A DNA stretch of 27,816 nucleotides from JAAYAY01 sp964429355 (GTDB taxonomy: Bacteria; Planctomycetota; Planctomycetia; Pirellulales; Thermoguttaceae): positions 1 through 27,816 of the forward strand of contig CAYSCH010000084.1 of assembly GCA_964429355.1 (NCBI GenBank), written 5' to 3'. This document shows, one piece after another, positions 1 through 8,088 of the stretch; within the stretch, counting starts at the first letter, position 1; each line of letters starts with the position of its first letter. The position numbers and the translations under genes are program-made. The notes beneath the pieces were generated by a model. That model did no database searches and was not told the origin of the DNA. It saw nothing but the letters and a program-made list of their open reading frames with translations.

Positions 1-177
1 ATCCACTTTGGGGAACTGGAATCGGCCGCACGATACTCAGGCCTATGCTTCACCACTGGCCTGGCAGGCGACGTGGCGTTTCCTTGCGATGCCCGCGGTT
101 CCGGAATTCCTCACTTCGGTCCTTGCCCTGGACTCTGGCCGGCCGGTGCAAGCCGATAAAGCAGTCGCACCAGTTCC

Positions 178-2067
178 TCACTCCATCACCTGGATCCGCG
201 CCCACGGCTCGCAGATGGTCGTGCCGTCGGCATGGGAAACGCCGACCTGGTACCAGACCTCGGCGTCGGGAAAATCGCCGCGCCAGGCAAGGAACGTGTC
301 CTTTTCTTCCGGCACCCCCCCAAAATAGAACCGCTCGGGGTCGTCTTCCTGGCGGCGGAATCGGCAGACGGTCTGCCACCCCTCGGCGGCTTTCCAGATG
401 ACACGCACCCGGACAAAGTCCTCATCGCTTTCGACGGCGGCCCGGGGTCGGGGTACGTGGTCGATGAACTGGCGGTGGCGTTCCACCTCTTGATCGAGGC
501 GCTGGTAGAACCCGTCGAGCACGCGTTCGAAGTTGTAGCCGCAGGCCTGAAACACGTCGCGCCAGAGCTCCAGTCCGGCCAGTCCTTCGGGGGCATCTTC
601 GCGGGCCAGGGCGCGTGCGATCTTGCCGATGGCCGCCTGGCCGTGCCGGTTGGCCAACTCGGCCACAAACAACTCACCGAGCGGGTATACGAGGTTGCTG
701 TCGCGACGGGCGACCAGGAGCGAATTGTCGACCAGTTCCTCGATATGAACCTCGTCGCGATCGCGCATGACCGCCGCCACACGCCGCGACTCGGCCACGT
801 CGCGTCCCGCGGGAAACAGGGCGTATTCGGCGTAGGTGGCGACCCCTTCGTGAAACAGTCGCGTCGAGTTGAACTGTTCCGACAACCGCGAGTCGGAAAG
901 CCGTTCCAGGAAGACGTGAGCCGTCTCGTGCCCGAGAACGGACTGGAGCATCGACCGCTCCTCGCTCGCTGCCAGATTCAGGCGAATCTTCTCCCAGTAG
1001 GCCAGTCCCGCATGCCGCGGCAGCGTGCTCGTGGCGTCGACGACAACGGGTTCCCCCTCCTCGGCTTCGAAGAACTGCTGCACCTTCCCAAACACCGGAT
1101 CGGCTTCGGCAAGGAGTGTCAAGGCACGGCCCGTCATGTTCGTGGGGTAGATGAACTCATAATGCCGGCTCCGCGCCCGTGAGGTACTCCAGCTCGGGTA
1201 TTCGATCGTGACCTCGCCCGGATCACCGCCCTCGTCGGAATCGGCCTGATCTTTCATGACCTGGTAGAACAAGGAAATGCCGATGATGCCGACCGCCAGG
1301 CTGCCGGACAGGAGGAATCCGTTGCCGACGCGGCTCCGGGCCAACTTGCGAAAGGCGCGCATGAGGACGTCGCCCCAGCCCAGAAACAGAATGTAGGCCA
1401 TCGACATCAAGACCGCTCCCAGGCTGAGTTGAACCAGGAGGAGCCGGCGGGGGATGATCCACTCTTCGCCCTCCAGTTGCGGATCGGCCAGGGCAAACAC
1501 GTTCAAGACGGCAACGCCGGGCACCACTTCGTGGACGAACAGGTAGGCCCAGACCAGGACCCCCATGAGCAGCCAGCCGAAACGTCGCAGGAAGGAGCAG
1601 GCTGCGCCAAGGCTTAGCAGGACGAAGGCCTGGCTCAACCGCATTGCGACGGCGGTCAGCCAGAATTTCAGGTGAAACGATCCATCAACCGACGTTCGCG
1701 AGAGCGCCTGGAGAACCAGGGTCGTCGACGCGTCGAGGACCGTCAGCAGAAGTATCACGAGCATCGCCATGGTGATCTTGACGGCGAAAACACGGGTTCG
1801 CGAAACCGGCAACGAATCCAGAAACTCCATGGTGCCTTCGTCGTGTTCGCGGACCAGCAGTCCGGAGGCCAGGGCCAGTACAAACAGCGAAATGACCATG
1901 CTGCCTGCTTCAGGGGAGACCACGTAGTCCTGGTAGGTCTGCGCCCACGGCTTCATGTTCGGAAAGCCGGCGAACAACTCGTAGGCCATACCCAGCCCGG
2001 GTATCACCACCGCCAGCGAAAGGAAAGGCAGCATCGAGCGGAGTTCTTTGCGCCACAGTCCGGACAT
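178..2067 (-). CDS. ABC-2 permease fused to a C-terminal peptidase-MA-like (gluzincin) domain
   Basis: This is the membrane subunit of the ABC exporter whose ATPase lies two genes upstream. The 629-residue protein starts at an ATG that overlaps the previous stop by one base (TGATG), indicating translational coupling; an in-frame start 42 bases upstream would lie inside the preceding gene. About six hydrophobic segments (residues 12-235) form an ABC-2 core. A seventh (about 250-270) should place the rest outside the cytoplasm. The C-terminal domain contains HETAH at residues 380-384 and a Glu in FHEGVATYAEY at 407. This is the HExxH plus downstream Glu arrangement of gluzincin metallopeptidases, so a zinc peptidase is predicted. 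ABC-2 permeases fused to M1-type aminopeptidases are annotated in other phyla, but no GAMEN-type M1 motif is visible here. The substrate is unknown. The transporter call is firm; proteolytic activity is inferred from the motif. Confidence 0.88.
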   Translation of the reverse strand: MSGLWRKELRSMLPFLSLAVVIPGLGMAYELFAGFPNMKPWAQTYQDYVVSPEAGSMVISLFVLALASGLLVREHDEGTMEFLDSLPVSRTRVFAVKITMAMLVILLLTVLDASTTLVLQALSRTSVDGSFHLKFWLTAVAMRLSQAFVLLSLGAACSFLRRFGWLLMGVLVWAYLFVHEVVPGVAVLNVFALADPQLEGEEWIIPRRLLLVQLSLGAVLMSMAYILFLGWGDVLMRAFRKLARSRVGNGFLLSGSLAVGIIGISLFYQVMKDQADSDEGGDPGEVTIEYPSWSTSRARSRHYEFIYPTNMTGRALTLLAEADPVFGKVQQFFEAEEGEPVVVDATSTLPRHAGLAYWEKIRLNLAASEERSMLQSVLGHETAHVFLERLSDSRLSEQFNSTRLFHEGVATYAEYALFPAGRDVAESRRVAAVMRDRDEVHIEELVDNSLLVARRDSNLVYPLGELFVAELANRHGQAAIGKIARALAREDAPEGLAGLELWRDVFQACGYNFERVLDGFYQRLDQEVERHRQFIDHVPRPRAAVESDEDFVRVRVIWKAAEGWQTVCRFRRQEDDPERFYFGGVPEEKDTFLAWRGDFPDAEVWYQVGVSHADGTTICEPWARIQVME

Positions 2068-3995
2068 CAATCCATCTCCCGCCGAGTCCAGCCGCTGACG
2101 ATGTTGCACCCCAGCGCGTCGATCCAGGTGGCAAAGGTGCTGTAGAGTCGCACTCGCCGGTCAAAAGTTTCCGGCAATTCGCCTTCGCGCTGGTCGGGGT
2201 AGAGCCCATCCTCTCGCCGGATGTCGCACGGATGGACGCTTGCGGCAAAGGCCGGCAGTTCCGCATAAAGGAGGGCAAATCGTCCGGACTCTGGGGGCGG
2301 CTGGCTGGTGAAGCGGAACCGAACGACCCGCGAATACTCGGAAATCGACTGGATTTCGACGTTGCCCGAGATCTGAGGAATCTCGTTCAGCTCGTCCCGA
2401 TGGGTCCGCTCCAGTGCAGCGAGGTCTTCGGTCCATTGGCCGATGAAGTCGGAGTAGGCAAGCCGGCCGTGCCGCTCCACGAGGCTCGACACGGGGTGAA
2501 GCCAGCCGTGCACCATCCCGCGCACATCCGGTGGAATACTGCAATCCAGGGCTTCCCGTAAGAAGTTGCGGAACGCCGGATCGCCTTGCCGGTTCTTGAG
2601 CGTCATGAGGCCTCGCCAGGCCACGGCCGCCGCTATCTCGCCTCCCACCCGTTCACGATATCGCAACCACTGGGTCGTGTCGCCGGCCGAGAATCCCTGC
2701 CGCGCCCCGTAGGCCGCCCGCAACTCAAGTTGCTGCCGGTTGCAGGATGTGGCAGCCCCTTCGCGGCAGGCCCAATAGACGGAGAAGCCGTCCAGTACCC
2801 AGAGGTTCGGTTCCCACTCCAGTCGCTCTTCGGACCAGAGAATAAGCAGTTCGCGCAGGAGCCAGGCCATGAATCGCCCGTCGTCCCAATCGCCGCTGCG
2901 GAAGTTCGCCCGCACCAACAGCCCCTCCGCGTTTTCGAGTTCCGCGCGCTCGAATTGATCTGCATCGAGTTCACCCCACTGGTTAACGAAGATCGGCGGC
3001 GGATCGGTCAGTCCAAGGAACTGCTGCATTGCGGCGACTTCATCGGCAACGAGGCCGGCCAGCCGGAGTGAAGGATCCTCTTCGTCGTCACCCTCGCTGT
3101 CGTCGTCCTCGTTCACCTCATCGAACGCGTCCTCCTCGTCTGACGAGACCTTGACGGTCGTCTCCCCACACTCGGCGGCGACCGCATTTTCAAGGTCGAA
3201 GGGCTCCTTCTCGACACGCTTGTCGTAGAGGCTGATGGAACACAGAAACGCAAACAGCACGGCCACGACCGTGACCTTCTCGCGGTGGCTCATCTTCTCG
3301 GCCAGCAGGGTGGCGATGGTTCCCTCGCGGACCAGCGACAGGACCAGCGTCAGGATCATCAGCGCGAGACCGATTGCCAGCGTGACCAGGAGCTGTTCGC
3401 GTGGAAAAACGACCCGCTCGAAGGCAAACTGACCGTCGACGAGGACGAAGGGGCCGAACCGGGCCAATTCAAGGTCGGTCAGCGCATCGAGAGCATACAG
3501 GCCGAAGATGCCGAACACGTAAAGGGCGACCCGATAACGGCCCATGAGCCCCATCAGAAAGAAGAACGAATAGAGGCACCAACTGAAAGCGTACGCACGG
3601 GCGGATACGATTGCGAGGAATCTCCCGGTCAACGTTTCGTTGCGGAGACTGACCAGAATCGACGACGCGAAGACCAGAGTCACGGCTGAGAACACCAGGG
3701 CCAGCCCGAGCAGGTATTTGACCGCGATCATGCGGCCGCGAGAGACCGGCAGGGCCTCCAGGAATAGCTGGGTTTTCGATTGGTACTCACGGACCACGAG
3801 CCGATTGCACAGCACCAGCACCCCCAAGGGCAACAGGGCGACGAGGAATCGCCGCACAGCCTCCAGCCGACTCCCGGAATCGTCGAGCATCACGCCGGCC
3901 AGGATCAACAGGAATCCCAGTCCCATAATACCTGCGATCAGCAACAGCGGCAGCCAGTGCTCGCGGAGCTCTTTGACGATCAGAGCGGCGGTCAT
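2067..3995 (-). CDS. ABC-2 permease fused to a degenerate peptidase-MA-like domain
   Basis: This is the second membrane subunit of the exporter, 642 residues long. Its ATG shares four bases (ATGA) with the ATPase stop, which sets the start. It has the same plan as the next gene: about six membrane segments (residues 15-222), a seventh at about 240-256, then a soluble region predicted to be outside. Between TM7 and the soluble domain lies a strongly acidic linker (about residues 284-308, nearly all Asp, Glu and Ser). Where its partner has HETAH, this protein reads RELLI (residues 381-385), and the partner's HEG is here LDG (401-403). The zinc ligands are therefore gone while the surrounding pattern (LWVLDGFSVYWA against RLFHEGVATYAEY) is kept. 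The likely role is a structural or regulatory pseudo-peptidase half of a heteromeric transporter. The alignment was made by eye. Confidence 0.85.
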   Translation of the reverse strand: MTAALIVKELREHWLPLLLIAGIMGLGFLLILAGVMLDDSGSRLEAVRRFLVALLPLGVLVLCNRLVVREYQSKTQLFLEALPVSRGRMIAVKYLLGLALVFSAVTLVFASSILVSLRNETLTGRFLAIVSARAYAFSWCLYSFFFLMGLMGRYRVALYVFGIFGLYALDALTDLELARFGPFVLVDGQFAFERVVFPREQLLVTLAIGLALMILTLVLSLVREGTIATLLAEKMSHREKVTVVAVLFAFLCSISLYDKRVEKEPFDLENAVAAECGETTVKVSSDEEDAFDEVNEDDDSEGDDEEDPSLRLAGLVADEVAAMQQFLGLTDPPPIFVNQWGELDADQFERAELENAEGLLVRANFRSGDWDDGRFMAWLLRELLILWSEERLEWEPNLWVLDGFSVYWACREGAATSCNRQQLELRAAYGARQGFSAGDTTQWLRYRERVGGEIAAAVAWRGLMTLKNRQGDPAFRNFLREALDCSIPPDVRGMVHGWLHPVSSLVERHGRLAYSDFIGQWTEDLAALERTHRDELNEIPQISGNVEIQSISEYSRVVRFRFTSQPPPESGRFALLYAELPAFAASVHPCDIRREDGLYPDQREGELPETFDRRVRLYSTFATWIDALGCNIVSGWTRREMD

Positions 3996-5095
3996 AGGTT
4001 CGGCGTCGCCTCGGCGGTCATGGAGATGAAGATGTCTTCCAGCGACAATCGGCGCACCTGGCGATCCTCGAAGGGATGGTCTTGCCACGCCTGCGGAGTT
4101 CCAAAGACGACCGACGACGGCCCCTCGCCGAAACCGTCGCGCATGACCACGAACCCGCATGCCTCCGCCGTCTTCCGGAAGTCCTGCCGTGCCGTCTCGT
4201 ACGGTCCAAGACTGGGTGGAGGCGGTGAAGGGACGGCGGTCTCCTCGATGATCTCAGCCAACACGGCCGCCGGCTCAGCCGCCCCGACCTCGACCCGCTC
4301 CGGGGGGACTGTCGCGCATGGCTCTGCCGCTGCGATTGGCGCAGTGGACGAGCCGCGGGTCGGGAGATGGCTCACCTCGCGCACCGACTCCTGCAGCGTG
4401 GCAACTGAGCCTTCGTAGCACAAACGGCCGCTGTGAATGATCCCGACCCGGTCGGCGACTCGTTCCACCTCGTCGATCAGGTGCGACGAGAAGAAGGTGG
4501 TGCGGTTGTGCGAGCGCGCCTGCCGGCTGATGATTTCGAGGAACTCTCGCCGCGTGACCGGGTCGAGGCCCGACGTCGGTTCGTCCAGGATCAAGATCGG
4601 AGGCCGGTGCGCCAGCGCGAGCGCCAGTGCCAGCTTGACCCGCATCCCGCCCGACAGGTGCGAGACCCGCCTCGGCGGCGGCAACTCGAGCAGCCGGAGC
4701 AGGCGGTCGTATTCCTCGTGGTCCCAGGTCGGATAGAACCCGGAAACGAATCGGCCCAACGTCCGGCAGCTCATCCAGGGATAGAAATGCTGTTCCTGGG
4801 ATACATAGCCGATTCGCTGTTTCTGCTTGACGCCGATCCGCCGACCCCGATAGTCCAACAATTCGATTCGGCCACAGTTGGGCTTGATGATTCCCATCAT
4901 GGCGCGAATGGTTGTCGTCTTGCCGGTGCCGTTCCGGCCCAGAAAACCGTAGATCTCCCCGGCACGGACCGTGAGGTTCAAACGGTCGACGGCCCGCAGC
5001 CTGCCGTACGAGACCCTCAGGTCGTCGATCCGCAGGATGACCTCCGGTTCGACCGCCGTCGTTTCCCCACCAGCCAGGCTGTCACGCGTCCCCAC
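3992..5095 (-). CDS. ABC transporter ATP-binding protein
   Basis: This is the cytoplasmic ATPase that would power the two following ABC-2 permeases; it is the first gene of a three-gene operon. Visible motifs are Walker A GRNGTGKTT (residues 53-61), Q-loop YVSQEQ (97-102), signature LSGGM (147-151), Walker B ILILDEP (167-173) and the switch His in SSHLIDE (205). The start is a GTG at 5095 preceded by AAGGGG at good spacing. At 367 residues it is longer than the usual roughly 300. The excess is a Pro/Ala/Glu-rich stretch at about 245-297, placed before the family's typical C-terminal segment ending LEDIFISMT. The transported substrate cannot be read from the sequence. Confidence 0.95.
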   Translation of the reverse strand: MGTRDSLAGGETTAVEPEVILRIDDLRVSYGRLRAVDRLNLTVRAGEIYGFLGRNGTGKTTTIRAMMGIIKPNCGRIELLDYRGRRIGVKQKQRIGYVSQEQHFYPWMSCRTLGRFVSGFYPTWDHEEYDRLLRLLELPPPRRVSHLSGGMRVKLALALALAHRPPILILDEPTSGLDPVTRREFLEIISRQARSHNRTTFFSSHLIDEVERVADRVGIIHSGRLCYEGSVATLQESVREVSHLPTRGSSTAPIAAAEPCATVPPERVEVGAAEPAAVLAEIIEETAVPSPPPPSLGPYETARQDFRKTAEACGFVVMRDGFGEGPSSVVFGTPQAWQDHPFEDRQVRRLSLEDIFISMTAEATPNL

Positions 5096-5186
5096 AACGA
5101 CCCCTTTCGCTTCCAGGCATCTTCAAGATCCTTCGGATCCCCCACTGCCCACTGAATTCCCGCCAGATAGTGCTCCAACGTCTTCG

Positions 5187-5215
5187 ATCATACGCCGGCG
5201 GAGCAGCCAACGCAA
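5187..5215 (-). promoter_or_regulatory. Candidate sigma-70-like promoter of the ABC exporter operon
   Basis: On the minus strand, TTGCGT (5210-5215) is followed after exactly 17 bases by TATGAT (5187-5192, five of six matches to TATAAT). Transcription would start near 5180, about 85 bases before the GTG start. This is a consensus match by eye in the 280-base divergent gap to the sialidase-like gene; there is no experimental support. Confidence 0.42.
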
Positions 5216-5316
5216 ACCCTGAGCGTCGCCGGACTTCGGGCGGACCGAATCGGACCGCACTTTTCCGAAAAACGGTGTGCGGAGACTTCAATTGCCGCCT
5301 CCCGCTCGTTACAACA

Positions 5317-5344
5317 GTGACAGACGTGAAATCGCGGCGATACT
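5317..5344 (+). promoter_or_regulatory. Candidate promoter of the sialidase-like gene cluster
   Basis: GTGACA (5317-5322, five of six matches to TTGACA) and GATACT (5339-5344, four of six) are 16 bases apart, just upstream of the ATG at 5376. The predicted leader is about 25 bases and includes the GAGGG ribosome-binding site. The match is moderate. Confidence 0.35.
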
Positions 5345-5375
5345 GATTTTTGACCGATCGCACACGAGGGAACCT

Positions 5376-6446
5376 ATGAGGACGAAAGGTTTTTTGCCGG
5401 CACTGGCTATTCTGTTGACAACCGGCATTTGCTCCCCGGCCGACGACGCCTTGCCGAAGGTGAAAGTCGAGTCCATCCGCCGTGCTTTCCATAATGGCGA
5501 GCACAATGCTTTTACCGACCTGGTCCGTTTCCAGGGCAAACTCTACCTGACCTTTCGAAGCTGTCCCGACGGGCACATGGTCAACCCGACGGCCTCGGTC
5601 ATCATCATGACCAGCCAGGACGGCCGCCAGTGGGAACAGGTCCACCGCTTCGCCGTGGAAGATCGCGACACCCGCGATCCGCATTTTCTCGTTTTCAACG
5701 ACAAATTATTCGTCTACACCGGCACCTGGTACAGCGGCAAGACCGCGATCCCGGTGGCCGAGTACGACTTGAACAAGCACCTCGGATTCGCCGCCTGGTC
5801 GGATGACGGCAAGTCTTGGCACAGCCCAGTGATGCTCGACGGAACGTTCGGCCACTACATCTGGCGGGCGGCTGCGCACGACGGGAAGGCCTACCTGTGC
5901 GGCCGTCGCAAGATCGGATTCGCCGAGGGTCCCAAGGGGGAAGGGGTCGAGGTCGAGTCGCTGATGCTCGAAAGCGATGACGGCCTCATCTGGCGCAAGC
6001 GGGCCGTCTTCCAGGAGACCGCCGGGGACGAGACGGCCTTCCTGCTGGAGCCGGACGGTGCCGTTGTCGCCATCGGGCGACGAGGGGGGGCCAACGCCCA
6101 GTTGCTGCGTTCCAGGCCTCCCTATACGGAGTGGGACCGCAAGGACCTCGACCGCTACGTTGGTGGGCCGCTGATTGTGAAATGGGGCGACCGGTATGTG
6201 GTCGGCGGACGCCACTCGACCCCGGACCGCGGTCCCAAGACCTCGCTCTGCTGGCTCGTGGGCGACCAGTTGCAGGAATTTGCGGAACTGCCCAGCGGAG
6301 GTGATAATTCCTATCCCGGCTTCGTCGAGATGGGGCCCGGTCGTGCCCTCATTTCCTGGTATTCCAGCCATGAGGAAGATGAATCGGGCAAGACGATCAC
6401 GGCGATCTACCTGGCCGATCTCATCTTGGAAGATAGTGGGAATTAG
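5376..6446 (+). CDS. Secreted sialidase/BNR-repeat-like protein
   Basis: The 356-residue protein has a cleavable-looking N-terminal signal peptide (residues 1-22). The ATG at 5376 is preceded by GAGGG five bases upstream; an in-frame extension to 5277 would put the signal peptide inside the chain and is rejected. Three Asp-box-like motifs, SQDGRQW (80-86), SDDGKSW (142-148) and SDDGLIW (200-206), mark blades of a sialidase-type beta-propeller. Planctomycetes encode many such proteins, often annotated exo-alpha-sialidase, and most have unproven substrates. It sits 46 bases before a Tat-exported oxidoreductase and is probably co-transcribed with it. Sialidase activity is not established: a glycan-binding or other propeller hydrolase role is equally possible. 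Confidence 0.82.
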   Translation: MRTKGFLPALAILLTTGICSPADDALPKVKVESIRRAFHNGEHNAFTDLVRFQGKLYLTFRSCPDGHMVNPTASVIIMTSQDGRQWEQVHRFAVEDRDTRDPHFLVFNDKLFVYTGTWYSGKTAIPVAEYDLNKHLGFAAWSDDGKSWHSPVMLDGTFGHYIWRAAAHDGKAYLCGRRKIGFAEGPKGEGVEVESLMLESDDGLIWRKRAVFQETAGDETAFLLEPDGAVVAIGRRGGANAQLLRSRPPYTEWDRKDLDRYVGGPLIVKWGDRYVVGGRHSTPDRGPKTSLCWLVGDQLQEFAELPSGGDNSYPGFVEMGPGRALISWYSSHEEDESGKTITAIYLADLILEDSGN

Positions 6447-6492
6447 AGACAGACGAAGGGCGTTGCCCAGGCTAATCAAGAGGGAAGAACCA

Positions 6493-7926
6493 ATGAAGAA
6501 TTCTCATCGACGTACGGCAAACTCACGGGGCATATCGCGGCGCCGATTTCTCGGCGGCCTTGCCACTGCCGCGGCATTTTCTATCGTTCCCCGCCACGTG
6601 CTGGGGGGCGAGGGACACATTACCCCCAGCGAGAAGACCACCCTGGCCGGAATCGGCGTTGGCGGCCAGGGCATCCAGGACATGATCCGCTTCGCGGAGT
6701 TCCCGGAGATCCAGATCACGGCCGTCTGCGATGTGGACCGAGAGAGCGACCGTTACATGTCGTGGAACTGGAGCCAGGGCAAGGACACTCGGCTTGCCGG
6801 CCGCGAACCGGCTCGGCGGGCCGTCGAAGAGAGGTACGCCCAGCAGAAGGAGAGAGGCAGTTATCAAGGATGCAAGACCTACGCCGACTACCGCGAACTT
6901 CTTGACAAGGAAGACGCCGACGCGGTGATGGTCGCCACTCCCGACCACTCCCACGCCATGATCACCCTGGCCGCCATTCGGCGCGGCAAGCATGTCTATT
7001 GCGAGAAGCCACTCACCTATTCGGTTTACGAAGCGCGACAGGTAACCGAGGCCGCACGAAAGGCGAAAGTTGCGACCCAACTTGGCAATCAGGGCCAGGC
7101 CGAGGATCTGGCGAGGCTCATTCAGGAGTACATCCTCGACGACGCGATCGGCCCAGTGCACGAAGTCTATGTGCCGTGGGGTCGCGGCTTCTGGGACCCG
7201 CCGGCAGGTCCAGGGCGCCCGCAGGACACCCCGCCGGTCCCCGAAGGGCTGGATTGGGACCTCTGGCTGGGTCCAGCGCCGGCCCGTCCCTACCATCCAT
7301 GCTATCATCCGTGGCGGTGGCGCGACTGGTGGGATTTTGGCACCGGCCAGATCGGCGATCTGGGATGCCACAAGCTCTCGACGATCTTCAAGGCCCTCAA
7401 GCTCGGCAGCCCGACCAGGATCGAGGCTGAGTGCGACGACGTCAACGTGGAGATCTATCCCCGCGTGTTCAACGTGCACTTCGAGTTCCCCGCCCGTGGC
7501 GACATGCCGCCGGTCAAACTCCATTGGCTCAGCGGCGGGGCCGAACCGCCTCGGCCGAAGGGGCTGGAAGAGGGGAGGACGGTGTCGGGCGACATCATGA
7601 TCGGCGAAGACGGTGTGCTCATGGGCCACCGCCTGGTTCCCGAGACCCGCATGCGAGAATACGGCCGTCCGCCCGAGGTTCTCGCCCGTTCGCCGGGACA
7701 CGACAAGGAGTTCGTCGATGCCTGCCGCGGCGGCCAGCCCGCCGGCTCCGATTTTGTTGCCCATTCCGGGCTGCTCACGGAAGCCTGCCTGCTCGGCAAC
7801 ATTGCCATCCGCACCGGCAAGACGCTCGAGTGGGACGGTCCCAATTTCAAGATCACCAACGATGAAGAGGCCAACAAACTGCTCCATCGAGAGTACCGCG
7901 AAGGGTGGAGCCTGGAGGAAGGGTGA
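6493..7926 (+). CDS. Tat-exported Gfo/Idh/MocA family oxidoreductase
   Basis: This is a predicted NAD(P)-dependent sugar or cyclitol oxidoreductase of 477 residues. A twin-arginine signal SRRRFLGGL (about residues 15-23) leads into a hydrophobic stretch, so the protein should be exported folded, with its cofactor bound, as known for Zymomonas glucose-fructose oxidoreductase. The Rossmann motif GIGVGG is at 53-58, the acidic end of beta-2 is VCDVD (78-82), and the family hallmark EKP is at 171-173 in the HVYCEKPLTY segment. The C-terminal half carries the usual alpha/beta substrate domain. The ATG at 6493 has GAGGGAAG upstream. Between a secreted sialidase-like protein and a TIM-barrel sugar enzyme, it fits the oxidation step of a 3-keto-sugar route. 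The substrate is inferred only. Confidence 0.92.
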   Translation: MKNSHRRTANSRGISRRRFLGGLATAAAFSIVPRHVLGGEGHITPSEKTTLAGIGVGGQGIQDMIRFAEFPEIQITAVCDVDRESDRYMSWNWSQGKDTRLAGREPARRAVEERYAQQKERGSYQGCKTYADYRELLDKEDADAVMVATPDHSHAMITLAAIRRGKHVYCEKPLTYSVYEARQVTEAARKAKVATQLGNQGQAEDLARLIQEYILDDAIGPVHEVYVPWGRGFWDPPAGPGRPQDTPPVPEGLDWDLWLGPAPARPYHPCYHPWRWRDWWDFGTGQIGDLGCHKLSTIFKALKLGSPTRIEAECDDVNVEIYPRVFNVHFEFPARGDMPPVKLHWLSGGAEPPRPKGLEEGRTVSGDIMIGEDGVLMGHRLVPETRMREYGRPPEVLARSPGHDKEFVDACRGGQPAGSDFVAHSGLLTEACLLGNIAIRTGKTLEWDGPNFKITNDEEANKLLHREYREGWSLEEG

Positions 7927-7945
7927 AGATAGAGGAGTACGGCAA

Positions 7946-7964
7946 GGTGCGTTCGGACGCATCC
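7946..7964. repeat. Imperfect inverted repeat, GGTGCGT type, copy 1
   Basis: GGTGCGTTCGGACGCATCC is an imperfect dyad with a TCGG centre, 20 bases after the oxidoreductase stop. It closely resembles the perfect dyad at 8056-8073 in the same 162-base gap. Confidence 0.6.
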
Positions 7965-8055
7965 ACTGGAGGGTACGATTGACCGTTCCCTCCCCAATGC
8001 AGCGAGTTGGGGGAGGGAGCGGGCGGTTCCGCGGGCCCAACTATCGGCAGTTCTT

Positions 8056-8073
8056 GGTGCGTCAAGACGCACC
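8056..8073. repeat. Perfect palindrome, GGTGCGT type, copy 2
   Basis: GGTGCGTC and GACGCACC flank a central AA, an 18-base near-perfect palindrome immediately upstream of the AGGAGA ribosome-binding site (8078-8083) of the TIM-barrel gene. It could be a dispersed planctomycete palindromic repeat, an operator or a processing hairpin. I recall similar motifs in other planctomycete sequences but could not check this. Confidence 0.65.
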
Positions 8074-8088
8074 GTACAGGAGACAACC

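Noticed and set aside
1..177. A possible gene end or terminator at the left edge
   Set aside because: One frame is open for about 53 codons on the plus strand, but its composition is not gene-like and no stem-loop with a U-tract is visible.
232..1182. A 316-residue plus-strand frame opposite the peptidase domain
   Set aside because: No motifs, and opposite a conserved zinc-peptidase motif.
6523..8040. A 505-residue minus-strand frame opposite the Gfo/Idh/MocA gene
   Set aside because: Antisense shadow of a well-supported gene with conserved motifs and a ribosome-binding site.
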